Positions 9,115 to 16,661 of a stretch of 36,256 nucleotides of DNA are shown in pieces. The notes beneath the pieces are model-generated. The model did not search any database. It saw nothing but the letters and a program-made list of their open reading frames with translations, and had not been told where the DNA came from. Origin of the DNA: Chloroflexota bacterium (GTDB taxonomy: Bacteria; Chloroflexota; Anaerolineae; DTLA01); contig JACIWU010000025.1 of the NCBI GenBank assembly GCA_014360805.1, forward strand, positions 1 through 36,256, given 5' to 3'. Within the stretch, counting starts at the first letter, position 1. Each line of letters opens with the position of its first letter. The position numbers were made by a program, and so were the translations under genes.

Positions 9115-11022
9115 ATGGGCGTGGTGGACGAGATCAAGAACCGCATAGACATCGTGGATTTCATTTCGGGCTACGTGCCGCTCAAGAAGGCGGGGCGAAC
9201 CTACAAGGGCCTGTGCCCGTTTCACTCCGAGAAGACGCCCTCGTTCATCGTGTTCCCCGACTCGCAGTCGTGGCACTGTTTTGGGGCGTGCGGCACCGGC
9301 GGCGATATCTTCACTTTCCTCATGAAGCGCGAGAACCTGGACTTCGGCGAGGCGCTCCGAATCCTGGCGGCGCGGGCCGGCGTCCAACTGGAGCCGGTAA
9401 CGCCCGCGAAGGCCGCCGAGCAGGAGCAAGAGGAGCGTCTCTTTGCCGTGAACGCCGCCGCAGCCGAGTACTTCCACGATCTTCTGGTGTCGTCGGCGCA
9501 GGCCGAACACGCCCGCGCCTACCTGGAAAAGCGCGGCGTAACGCCGGACTCGTGGCGGGCGTTCCAACTGGGCTACAGCCTCAACGACTGGCACGCGCTC
9601 CAAAATCACCTGCGCGGCAGGGGCTTCCGCCACGAAGACATCGCGGCCGTGGGCCTCATCATCCAGCGCGAGGGCGGGGAGGGGTTCTACGACCGCTTCC
9701 GGGGCCGCCTGATGTTCCCCATCCGCGACATGCGCGGGCGCGTCATCGGCTTTGGCGGGCGCTCGCTGGACGGCTCCGAACCCAAGTACATGAACTCACC
9801 GCAGTCGCCCATCTTTGACAAGGGCAGCGTCCTGTACGGGATAGACCTGGCCCGAGGGCCGATCCGCCAGCAGAATCAGGCCATCATCGTGGAAGGGTAC
9901 ATGGATGTCATCATGGCGCACCAGTACGGCATCGCCAACGTGGTGGCGTCCATGGGCACGGCGCTGACCGAGACGCAACTGCGCACGCTGTCGCGGCTGA
10001 CCAAGCGGTTCGCGCTGGCGCTGGACTCGGACGCGGCGGGGAGCGCGGCCACGCTGCGGGGGCTGGACACCGCCCGCGCCACGCTGGACCGCGACGTGAA
10101 GCCTGTGCCCGTGGGCCCGGGTCTCATCCGCTTTGAGTCCACCCTCAACGTGGATTTGCGCATCGTTACGCTGCCGCCGGGCAAGGATCCCGACGAGATC
10201 ATCCGCGAGAGCATCGATGCCTGGGCGACGCTTTTGGCCCAAGCCACGCCTCTTGTAGATTACTACTTCCAGATTGTAACCGCCGAACTGGACCTTACGA
10301 CGGCCAAGGGCAAGAGCGAAGCGGTCCAGCGCCTGAAGCCCGTCCTTCAGGATGTGGGCGATCCCATCCAGCGCCAGCATTACATTCAGCGGCTGGCGCG
10401 CCTGGTGCATGTGGACGAGCGCACCCTGGCCGAGGTGCTAGGCCGGCCGGCGCGCGCGGTCAAGGCCCGCCCGCAGCCCGAGGGCGAGGTGCCGGTGCCA
10501 GGCCGCACCGAGCGCGCCACGTATGAGGACTACGTGCTCTACCTCATCTCGCGCTCACCGGATGCGGTGCCCTGGGTGAGCCAGGCCCTGGCCGAGGCCG
10601 GATTGCAGCCGCCGCGACCCGACGAGTTCCGCGACCCGCGCAGCCGCGCCATTCTGGAGCACATCTGGGAACCGCTGGCCGCCCAGAGCACGCCCTGGCC
10701 GGAGATTCGGGCCGGCCTTCCGCAGATCATGCAGGACTACCTGACCGAACTGGCCCAGCAGATGGCGTCGTTACCGCCGCTGCCCGACGAGCAGGTGCGC
10801 GCTGAAGTGCTCCAGACTATCTTGCGCCTGCGCCAGCAGTATCTCAAGACCGTGCTTGCCGACCTGCGCTTCCTGTGCCAGGATGCCGAAGAGCAGCACG
10901 ACGAAGAAGCCCTTGCCCAGTACACCCTTGCCATTGGCCAGCACACCCAGGAACTGGCGGTCGTCCAGAAGGCCCTCGGCCCCAAAGGCGACCAGCGCGT
11001 CCCACTCTTTCTTCGCGGTTGA
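9115..11022 (+). CDS. dnaG: DNA primase DnaG
   Basis: Replicative primase of 635 residues that makes RNA primers at the fork with the DnaB helicase. Domains in order: an N-terminal zinc-binding domain (residues 1-100) with CPFHSEKTPSF (C34, H37) and WHCFGACGTGGD (C55, C59); a catalytic core with the metal-binding TOPRIM motifs IIVEGYMDVI (about 257) and ALDSDAAG (about 303); then a helicase-binding C-terminal part with an all-helical ending. The second zinc pair is spaced C-X3-C (CFGAC) rather than the usual C-X2-C (CFGC). The surrounding motif is intact, so I read this as a lineage variant, not damage. The next gene is the primary sigma factor, the classic macromolecular-synthesis pairing, though here each gene has its own promoter. 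Confidence 0.97.
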   Translation: MGVVDEIKNRIDIVDFISGYVPLKKAGRTYKGLCPFHSEKTPSFIVFPDSQSWHCFGACGTGGDIFTFLMKRENLDFGEALRILAARAGVQLEPVTPAKAAEQEQEERLFAVNAAAAEYFHDLLVSSAQAEHARAYLEKRGVTPDSWRAFQLGYSLNDWHALQNHLRGRGFRHEDIAAVGLIIQREGGEGFYDRFRGRLMFPIRDMRGRVIGFGGRSLDGSEPKYMNSPQSPIFDKGSVLYGIDLARGPIRQQNQAIIVEGYMDVIMAHQYGIANVVASMGTALTETQLRTLSRLTKRFALALDSDAAGSAATLRGLDTARATLDRDVKPVPVGPGLIRFESTLNVDLRIVTLPPGKDPDEIIRESIDAWATLLAQATPLVDYYFQIVTAELDLTTAKGKSEAVQRLKPVLQDVGDPIQRQHYIQRLARLVHVDERTLAEVLGRPARAVKARPQPEGEVPVPGRTERATYEDYVLYLISRSPDAVPWVSQALAEAGLQPPRPDEFRDPRSRAILEHIWEPLAAQSTPWPEIRAGLPQIMQDYLTELAQQMASLPPLPDEQVRAEVLQTILRLRQQYLKTVLADLRFLCQDAEEQHDEEALAQYTLAIGQHTQELAVVQKALGPKGDQRVPLFLRG

Positions 11023-11038
11023 TGCCCGTTCGCGGCAG

Positions 11039-11067
11039 TTGACAAGGCGCGCGTTTCGGTGGAAAAT
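11039..11067 (+). promoter_or_regulatory. Probable sigma-70 promoter of the sigma factor gene
   Basis: A perfect TTGACA at 11039-11044 lies just after the dnaG stop. At 17-base spacing the -10 position reads GAAAAT (11062-11067), four of six consensus positions, in an A-rich stretch. A Shine-Dalgarno CAGGAGA at about 11089-11095 precedes the ATG at 11106. The -10 box is weak, so expression may also come from dnaG read-through. Confidence 0.6.
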
Positions 11068-11105
11068 ACACCCTAACCACGATAGAGACAGGAGACGGCC
11101 ACATC

Positions 11106-12458
11106 ATGGACACGACCGAACTGTCTGGTGCATCCAAGCGCAAATCCCGGCGTGCGGCATCTTCCTCGCCCGCCCGCGCGGGCCGCGCCGACTCCGCTCC
11201 GAAGAAGGCAACTCCGGGCAGAATGTCGGGGGGGCTGGCTCCGGATGATGACGTGGATTTGGCCGACGACGAACTCTCGGACCTCCTGGAAGCCGTGGAA
11301 GTTCCCCTGGACGAAGAGGAACTGGAGGATTTGGAACTGGAGGCCGATGAGGAGTTGGACCTGACCGAGGCCGCCGACGCCTGGGAGGAAATAGAGGCCG
11401 TGGGGGCCGAGGAAGGGCGTTTGCCTCTGCGGGCGCTGGTAGAAGTGTCTGCCCCCGACCTGGGCGGCGACCCCGTTCGGATGTACTTGAGCGAGATCGG
11501 GCAGGTTCCTCTCCTGTCTACGGCGCAGGAGGCGCGGCTGGCCCGGAAACTCCAGAAGGGCGAGGAGGCCCGGCGCAAGTTGGAGGCGGAGAAGGATCAA
11601 CTGACGCCGAACGAACGTCGCAAACTCCGGCGAGCCATCCGCGAAGGCGCTGTCGCCCGCCGCAAACTGATTGAGGCCAACCTGCGCCTTGTGGTGAGCG
11701 TGGCGAAACGCTACCTGGGCAGGGGGCTGTCGCTGCTGGACCTGATCCAGGAAGGCAATATGGGCCTTCTCCGTGCTGTGGAGAAGTTTGACCCGGGCAT
11801 GGGCTACAAGTTCAGCACCTACGCCACCTGGTGGATTCGCCAGGCCATCAGCCGCTCCATTGCCGACCAGTCGCGCACCATCCGCATTCCGGTGCACATG
11901 ATTGAGACCATCAACCGCCTGTTTCGGGCCTCGCAGGCGTTGCAGCAGGAACTGGGCCGCGAGCCGACGCCCGAGGAACTGGCGCTGGAGATGGGGTTTG
12001 TGGAGCCGGAGGACCGGGTGCGGATAGAAGAGGCACTGGCCAACGGCGGCGAGATGGACAAGGCCCTGGAGCGCCGCCTGCGCCGCGCCGCCTTCCGGGT
12101 TCGCCGCATCCAGCGCATCGCCCAAGAGCCTATGTCGCTGGAAGCGCCCGTCGGCTCCGAGGACAACAGTTACCTGGGGGACTTCATAGAAGACGACTCG
12201 CTGCCGGGTCCGGCCGATGCGGCCTCGCTGCAACTCCTGCGCGAGCAGATGCAGGAGATTCTGGAGGGGCTGAACGAGCGCGAGCGCGAGGTGCTGGCGA
12301 TGCGGTTCGGGCTGGAGGACGGCCAGGGCCACACGCTGGAGGAGGTGGGGCAGCGGCTGGGCGTAACCCGCGAGCGCATCCGCCAGATTGAGTCCAAGGC
12401 GCTGCGCAAACTCCGCCACCCCACGCGCACGCGCAAGTTGCGGGACTACCTCGGCTGA
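11106..12458 (+). CDS. rpoD: Primary RNA polymerase sigma factor (RpoD/SigA)
   Basis: Housekeeping sigma factor of 450 residues that directs RNA polymerase to TTGACA/TATAAT promoters, several of which occur in this window. Order of parts: a basic start, then a strongly acidic stretch at about residues 45-105 that takes the place of region 1.1; region 1.2 ([17 protein letters not shown]); a short non-conserved helix pair; regions 2.1-2.4 ([54 protein letters not shown]); region 3; and region 4 with the helix-turn-helix [20 protein letters not shown]. The ending [18 protein letters not shown] is the standard terminus of primary sigma factors, which argues against an alternative sigma. The gene is complete and sits directly downstream of dnaG. 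Confidence 0.97.
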   Translation: MDTTELSGASKRKSRRAASSSPARAGRADSAPKKATPGRMSGGLAPDDDVDLADDELSDLLEAVEVPLDEEELEDLELEADEELDLTEAADAWEEIEAVGAEEGRLPLRALVEVSAPDLGGDPVRMYLSEIGQVPLLSTAQEARLARKLQKGEEARRKLEAEKDQLTPNERRKLRRAIREGAVARRKLIEANLRLVVSVAKRYLGRGLSLLDLIQEGNMGLLRAVEKFDPGMGYKFSTYATWWIRQAISRSIADQSRTIRIPVHMIETINRLFRASQALQQELGREPTPEELALEMGFVEPEDRVRIEEALANGGEMDKALERRLRRAAFRVRRIQRIAQEPMSLEAPVGSEDNSYLGDFIEDDSLPGPADAASLQLLREQMQEILEGLNEREREVLAMRFGLEDGQGHTLEEVGQRLGVTRERIRQIESKALRKLRHPTRTRKLRDYLG

Positions 12459-12534
12459 CGCGCAAGGGTAGGCGCGGGGTTGCTCCGCCGGCGATGGCGG
12501 AGAACACGAGGTCAGGTGTGTTGGAACTTGCGAT

Positions 12535-12563
12535 TTGACACGGTCTCATCGGCTGGATATACT
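12535..12563 (+). promoter_or_regulatory. Sigma-70 type promoter of the Trp T-box operon
   Basis: TTGACA at 12535-12540 and TATACT at 12558-12563 are separated by exactly 17 bases. Transcription would start near 12570, directly upstream of the first T-box stem, which fits the RNA leader well. Confidence 0.85.
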
Positions 12564-12828
12564 TGGGCTGAACTTACAAACCGAAAACGTCCAACAAAGA
12601 CTGTGAACAGGACGAGTAGGTATCACAGCGGGACACAGAGAGTCGGCGCACGGTGAGAGTCCGACGTCTGCGCGGATACTGAATGGACCTGGGAGTCGCC
12701 GCCCGAACGCCGGCCACAGCGGCTGGCCAGTAGACGCGGACGGAAACCGCTACCGTTATCTGAGCGGAGGGTATCGGAGACAGGGGTTGTCTCCCGTACC
12801 CGCGAAGGAGTGAGGCTGGCTATTTGTG

Positions 12829-12856
12829 GAATCCGCCATCACGGCGGATTTTTTGT
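12829..12856 (+). terminator. Terminator-like hairpin inside the T-box leader (stem III)
   Basis: AATCCGCC (12829-12836) pairs perfectly with GGCGGATT (12842-12849) across a short loop, followed at once by a run of T. The outer arms GGCTGG (near 12815) and CCAGCC (12861-12866) extend it into a longer stem just before the T-box sequence, so it most likely is T-box stem III. On its own the hairpin plus T-run has the form of an intrinsic terminator. Confidence 0.5.
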
Positions 12857-12894
12857 TACACCAGCCTAACGAGGGTGGCACCACGGGTGAAAAA

Positions 12895-12926
12895 GGCTCT
12901 CGCCCCTCGGCGAGGGCCTTTTTGTT
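12895..12926 (+). terminator. T-box regulated intrinsic terminator
   Basis: GGCTCTCGCC (12895-12904) pairs with GGCGAGGGCC (12909-12918), with one G-U pair, and is followed by TTTTTG-TTTT. It lies directly downstream of the T-box sequence, in the position of the terminator that competes with the antiterminator. Confidence 0.92.
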
Positions 12927-12942
12927 TTCGCGGGGGCATGCC

Positions 12943-12978
12943 TGGGTTCGCCCGTGAACCCAGAGAATTCACATGTGA
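12943..12978 (+). promoter_or_regulatory. Hairpin and palindrome over the trpB2 ribosome binding site
   Basis: After the T-box terminator, TGGGTTC (12943-12949) pairs with GAACCCA (12956-12962). A separate perfect palindrome TCACATGTGA (12969-12978) touches the GAGGAGG Shine-Dalgarno. These could stabilise the mRNA end or act as a second control point; nothing here proves a function. Confidence 0.35.
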
Positions 12979-12990
12979 GGAGGTGCAGCG

Positions 12991-14358
12991 ATGGACGAAG
13001 TCAAGTTTCTACTGCAGGAGTGCGAGATGCCGACCGCGTGGTACAACATCGTGCCCGACCTGCCAGCGCCGCTGCCGCCGGTGCTGCATCCCGCGACGGG
13101 CCGGCCCATCGGCCCCGATGACCTGGCCCCGCTGTTCCCGATGGCGCTGATTGCGCAGGAGGTGAGCGCGGAGCGGTTCATTGAGATACCCGCGGAGGTG
13201 CAGCGGGTGTATCGGCTGTGGCGGCCCACGCCCCTGGTGCGGGCGCGGAACCTGGAACGCGCGCTCCAGACGCCGGCCCGAATCTACTTCAAGAACGAGT
13301 CGGTAAGTCCCGCGGGCAGCCATAAGCCGAATACGGCGGTGGCCCAGGCCTACTACAACAAGGCCGAAGGCGTCCGACGCCTCACCACCGAGACAGGCGC
13401 AGGGCAATGGGGGAGCGCGCTGGCCCTGGCGTGCCGGCTGTTCGGCCTGGAGTGCAAGGTGTACATGGTGAAGGTCAGTTATCAGCAGAAGCCGTACCGG
13501 CGCTCGCTGATGCAGGCCTGGGGTGCGACGGTTACGCCCAGCCCCAGCGAGGAGACCGAGGCCGGCCGTCAGGTGCTGGCCCAGGACCGCGAGTCGCCCG
13601 GCAGCCTGGGCATCGCCATCAGCGAGGCGGTGGAAGTGGCGGCGCAGAACGCGGACACCAAGTACTCTCTGGGCAGCGTGCTCAACCACGTCCTGCTCCA
13701 TCAGACGGTCATCGGCGAGGAGGCGATCAAGCAACTGGCGCTCGCCGATGACTACCCCGATGTCGTCATCGGGTGCGTGGGCGGAGGCTCCAACTTCGCC
13801 GGGCTTGCGTTCCCCTTCATTCGCGAGAGCCTGGCAAGGGGCTTGGGGACTCGCTTTGTGGCCGTGGAGCCGACCGCGTGCCCTTCCATGACCAAGGGGG
13901 CGTGCGCCTATGACTTCGGCGACAGCGTTGGCCTCACGCCGTTGCTCAAGATGTTCACGCTGGGGCACACCTTCGTGCCGGCCGGAATCCACGCGGGAGG
14001 GCTGCGGTATCACGGCGTTGCGCCAGCCCTGTCCGTTTTGGTGAAGGCCGGCGTGGTTCAGCCGGTGGCCTATCGTCAGACGGCCGTGTTTGAGGCTGCG
14101 GTTCAGTTTGCACGAACGGAGGGGATCGTGCCCGCGCCCGAGTCGGCCCACGCCATCCGCGCAGCGATGGACGAGGCGATTCGGTGTCGTGAGGAAGGCG
14201 TGAGCCGCGCCATCCTGTTCAACCTGAGCGGGCACGGCCACTTTGACCTGGCCGCCTATGACGAGTACATGGCCGGGCGGCTCCAGGACTACGAGTACCC
14301 CGCCGAGAAGGTGGGGGAAGCGCTCCGCTCGCTCCCCCAAGTGCCCGGAGAGCCGTGA
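12991..14358 (+). CDS. trpB2: Tryptophan synthase beta-like protein, TrpB2 type
   Basis: PLP enzyme of 455 residues joining L-serine and indole to give L-tryptophan. It belongs to the long TrpB2 branch, which differs from classic TrpB by its length, an N-terminal extension ([12 protein letters not shown]) and usual independence from TrpA. The PLP lysine is K112 in GSHKPNTA, the substrate-binding loop ETGAGQWG is at 134-141, and the phosphate-binding glycine loop [12 protein letters not shown] is near 257-268. A strong GAGGAGG Shine-Dalgarno (12977-12983) precedes the ATG. No trpA, trpC or other pathway gene is nearby. That suggests salvage of indole, or a main pathway encoded elsewhere. Control by the Trp T-box upstream supports a real tryptophan role. 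The next gene overlaps by one base (TGATG). Confidence 0.95.
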   Translation: MDEVKFLLQECEMPTAWYNIVPDLPAPLPPVLHPATGRPIGPDDLAPLFPMALIAQEVSAERFIEIPAEVQRVYRLWRPTPLVRARNLERALQTPARIYFKNESVSPAGSHKPNTAVAQAYYNKAEGVRRLTTETGAGQWGSALALACRLFGLECKVYMVKVSYQQKPYRRSLMQAWGATVTPSPSEETEAGRQVLAQDRESPGSLGIAISEAVEVAAQNADTKYSLGSVLNHVLLHQTVIGEEAIKQLALADDYPDVVIGCVGGGSNFAGLAFPFIRESLARGLGTRFVAVEPTACPSMTKGACAYDFGDSVGLTPLLKMFTLGHTFVPAGIHAGGLRYHGVAPALSVLVKAGVVQPVAYRQTAVFEAAVQFARTEGIVPAPESAHAIRAAMDEAIRCREEGVSRAILFNLSGHGHFDLAAYDEYMAGRLQDYEYPAEKVGEALRSLPQVPGEP

Positions 14359-15449
14359 TGTGTGCTGTGAACCTGCGTGTACCCGGCCCCACACCCCTGC
14401 CGCCGGAGGTGTATGAGGCGCTGGCGGAGCCGATGATCAGCCACCGAGGCGGCGAGTTCCATCGCCTGATGGCCGAGATTCAGCCGCCGCTGCGCGAGGT
14501 TTTCGGGACTGGCAGCGATGTGCTGGCGCTCACGGCGTCGGGGACCGGCGGGCTTGAGGCGGCCATCGTCAACGTGCTTTCCCCCGGAGACGAGGTGCTG
14601 GCCGTGAGCGTAGGGGTCTTCGGAGAGCGGTTTGCCGGCATCGCCCGCACTTTCGGCGCACGGGTTACGATGGTGGAATTCCCAATGGGGCGGCCGGCTG
14701 ACGCACGGGAGGTCGCGGCCGCGCTCGCCGCCACGCGCGGGGCCAAAGCGCTCCTCCTGACCCACAACGAAACGTCCACCGGCGTGGCGAGCGACGTGGA
14801 GGCGATTGCGGCTGCGGCGCGGCAGGTGTCTCCCGACATCTTGATTCTGGTGGACGGCGTGAGTTCGGTGGGCGCGATGCCCATGCAGGCCGACGAGTGG
14901 GGCTGCGATGTGGTGATCACGGCGTCGCAGAAGGCGCTCATGGCTCCGCCGGGGCTGGCGTTGCTGGCGGTGGGGCCGCGGGCGTGGCGCGCCATGGAGC
15001 AGGCGCGGATGCCGCGCGCCTACTGGGATTTGCGAGAGGCGCGGCGATGGGCCGAGCGAGGCGAAACGCCCTTCACCCCGGCCGTGAGCGCGATGCAGGG
15101 CCTGCGCGCGGGCTTGAAGGCGCTCATGGCCGAGGGGCTGGAAGCCGCCTTCGCGCGGCATCGGCGACTGGCGAAGATGACGCGGCGCGGGCTGGCTCAA
15201 CTTGGGTTCCGGCCCGTGGCGCGCGAGGAGAGCGCGTCGCCGACGGTAACGGCGGCCTGGGTCCCGGAAGATGTCCCCGGCGAGGCGCTCCTGCGCGTGT
15301 TGGAGGAGCGCTACGGGGTGGTGCTGGCTCCGGGGCACGTGAAAAACCGGACGATCCGCCTGGCTCACATGGGCTGGGTGCATGAAGCCGACATCCGCGA
15401 GGCGCTGGAAGCGCTGGCGGCGGCGGTCGCGGACGTGAGGAGGGCATGA
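14358..15449 (+). CDS. Class V aminotransferase (alanine/serine-glyoxylate type)
   Basis: PLP aminotransferase of 363 residues, of the alanine-glyoxylate / serine-pyruvate aminotransferase family. The opening VPGPTPLPPEVYEALAEPMI and HRGGEFHRL are typical, with the ring-stacking region TASGTGGLEAAI at 60-70, D166 in ILVDGVSSVGAMP contacting the pyridine nitrogen, and the Schiff-base lysine K192 in ITASQKALMAPPG. Start: the ATG at 14358 overlaps the trpB2 stop by one base; a GTG at 14355 would add one residue. It lies between trpB2 and a serA-like gene, and in several lineages this family replaces SerC or makes serine from glyoxylate or hydroxypyruvate. I infer a role in serine supply for TrpB2. 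Substrate preference cannot be read from sequence alone. Confidence 0.88.
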   Translation: MCAVNLRVPGPTPLPPEVYEALAEPMISHRGGEFHRLMAEIQPPLREVFGTGSDVLALTASGTGGLEAAIVNVLSPGDEVLAVSVGVFGERFAGIARTFGARVTMVEFPMGRPADAREVAAALAATRGAKALLLTHNETSTGVASDVEAIAAAARQVSPDILILVDGVSSVGAMPMQADEWGCDVVITASQKALMAPPGLALLAVGPRAWRAMEQARMPRAYWDLREARRWAERGETPFTPAVSAMQGLRAGLKALMAEGLEAAFARHRRLAKMTRRGLAQLGFRPVAREESASPTVTAAWVPEDVPGEALLRVLEERYGVVLAPGHVKNRTIRLAHMGWVHEADIREALEALAAAVADVRRA

Positions 15450-15450
15450 G

Positions 15451-16422
15451 ATGCGAATCCTGATTACGGATGCCATCGCGCCTGAAGCGGTGAGCCTGTT
15501 GCGCGCGTGTCATCACGTGGACCAGTGCGACCCTGGGCCACCTGCCCGCTTGTGCGAGATCATCGGGGCCTACGACGCCCTGATCGTGCGGAGCCAGACG
15601 CGCGTCAGCCGTGAGGTCCTGAGCCATGCGCGGCGGTTGCGGCTGGTGGCCCGCGCGGGCACCGGCGTGGACAACATTGACGTGGCCGAGGCCCAGCGGC
15701 GTGGCATAGCGGTTGTGTGCGTGCCGGGTGGGAATGCCATCGCGGTCGCCGAGCACACGCTGGGGCTGATGTTGGCCCTGGCGCGACAGATTCCCCGCGC
15801 GGATGCCAGCGTCCGTGCAGGCCGCTGGGAACGGCACGAGTTTGAGGGCATAGAATTGTACGGCAAGACGTTGGGCATCGTCGGGTTGGGGCGGATCGGC
15901 ACGGAAGTGGCGCGGCGCGCGATGGCGTTCGGCATGACGGTCGTCGCCACGGATCCTCTGGTCGCACCAGAACGGGCGGCGGAGATGGGTGTGCCTTTGC
16001 TGGCGCTGGATTCCCTGCTGGCCGTGTCGGACTTCGTCTCCATCCACGCGCCGGCGACTCCCTCCACACGCGGGCTGCTGGGCAGGCGCGAGTTCTCCCT
16101 GGTCAAGGCGGGGTGTCGCATCATTAACTGCGCGCGTGGGGGCATTGTGGACGAGGACGCGCTGGCCGATGCGCTGGCCGAGGGGAGGGTGGCGGGCGCG
16201 GCGCTGGACGTTTTCCAGCGGGAGCCGCCGACGAACGCGCGCCTGCTGCAGGATCCGCGCGTGATCCTGACGCCGCACATCGGCGGCTCAACCGTGGAGG
16301 CGAAGGGGAGAATCGGGGTAGAACTGGCGCGAGAAGTGCTGCGGGTGCTGGATGGACTGCCACCCCTGCATCCGGTCGCGGTGCCCGTTGAGGCGGGGGG
16401 TGCGTCGGTCGGTCCTCCGTGA
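15451..16422 (+). CDS. serA: D-3-phosphoglycerate dehydrogenase-like 2-hydroxyacid dehydrogenase
   Basis: NAD-dependent D-2-hydroxyacid dehydrogenase of 323 residues, close to SerA, which oxidises 3-phosphoglycerate as the first step of serine synthesis. Features: a substrate domain with LIVRSQTRVSREVL and ARAGTGVDNID, a Rossmann loop GLGRIG at 145-150, and the catalytic triad R229 (NCARGGIVDE), E258 (QREPP) and H276 (TPHIGGST). The protein ends soon after the catalytic domain: the C-terminal ACT and intervening domains of long SerA, which carry serine feedback, are absent. It follows the aminotransferase stop directly (one base between them) and is the last gene of the T-box operon. Hydroxypyruvate or glycerate reductase activity is an alternative reading. 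Confidence 0.85.
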   Translation: MRILITDAIAPEAVSLLRACHHVDQCDPGPPARLCEIIGAYDALIVRSQTRVSREVLSHARRLRLVARAGTGVDNIDVAEAQRRGIAVVCVPGGNAIAVAEHTLGLMLALARQIPRADASVRAGRWERHEFEGIELYGKTLGIVGLGRIGTEVARRAMAFGMTVVATDPLVAPERAAEMGVPLLALDSLLAVSDFVSIHAPATPSTRGLLGRREFSLVKAGCRIINCARGGIVDEDALADALAEGRVAGAALDVFQREPPTNARLLQDPRVILTPHIGGSTVEAKGRIGVELAREVLRVLDGLPPLHPVAVPVEAGGASVGPP

Positions 16423-16448
16423 AGGGAGATGCTGCGGGTTGTGGGAGC

Positions 16449-16486
16449 CGGGCCCTGGCGGTGATGCCGCCGGGGCCCGCGCATTT
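16449..16486 (+). terminator. Probable terminator after serA
   Basis: CGGGCCC-TGGCGG (16449-16461) faces CCGCC-GGGGCCCG (16466-16479) with a five-base loop, followed after four bases by TTTT. The hairpin is very GC-rich but the T-run is short. It separates the T-box operon from the IclR cluster promoter. Confidence 0.6.
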
Positions 16487-16563
16487 TCCGGCGGCTGGCC
16501 ATCGGCGCCGCGGCGATTTGGGCGCGGGTTAGGCGACCGTGTCGGAATCCGCCATACGGGAAT

Positions 16564-16592
16564 TTGACAAGGCCGGGGGAGGTGCGTATAAT
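16564..16592 (+). promoter_or_regulatory. Perfect consensus sigma-70 promoter of the IclR cluster
   Basis: TTGACA at 16564-16569, a spacer of exactly 17 bases, and TATAAT at 16587-16592 match the consensus at all twelve positions. Start of transcription is expected near 16599, about 60 bases before the iclR-type start codon. Such a strong promoter would be expected to need repression. Confidence 0.9.
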
Positions 16593-16605
16593 AGAAAATG
16601 AAACC

Positions 16606-16626
16606 GAGTTTTGAATATTGAAACTC
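16606..16626. promoter_or_regulatory. Candidate operator, inverted repeat just downstream of the promoter
   Basis: GAGTTT (16606-16611) and AAACTC (16621-16626) form a perfect inverted repeat around an A/T-rich nine-base core that contains AATATT. It lies at about +8 to +28 relative to the predicted start, where a bound repressor would block the polymerase. IclR-family proteins bind A/T-rich palindromes, so autoregulation by the gene that follows is a fair inference. Confidence 0.5.
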
Positions 16627-16661
16627 ATCGCTCCCGATGCGGGGAGCGACTGGGGAAGCCG

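Larger units (their letters stand above)
12570..12930 (+). promoter_or_regulatory. T-box riboswitch leader, tryptophan (UGG specifier)
   Basis: A transcribed leader of about 360 bases that senses uncharged tRNA and controls the downstream operon by antitermination. Stem I: the GACGAGTA strand near 12612-12619 faces a specifier loop with GAATGGA, placing TGG (tryptophan) at 12684-12686. The flanking helix pairs GGTATC (near 12620) with GATAC (near 12675). The distal part has AGAGAG and GGTGAGAG motifs flanking a GTCGG/CCGAC helix. The stem II region has the usual CCGTTATC element (12753-12760). The conserved T-box AAC-GAGGGTGGCACCACGG lies at 12868-12887 and would pair in part with the tRNA acceptor end. 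It is followed by the competing terminator. All parts are in canonical order. The first downstream gene, trpB2, matches the Trp specifier. Confidence 0.93.

Noticed and set aside
11073-12419. Minus-strand open frame of about 450 codons opposite the sigma factor gene
   Set aside because: Shadow of a highly conserved gene; rich in Leu, Gln and His with no domain.
12829-12856. Stem III hairpin as the end of the sigma factor transcript
   Set aside because: It lies inside a canonical T-box leader with its own promoter, about 370 bases past the sigma factor stop. It is better read as part of that leader.
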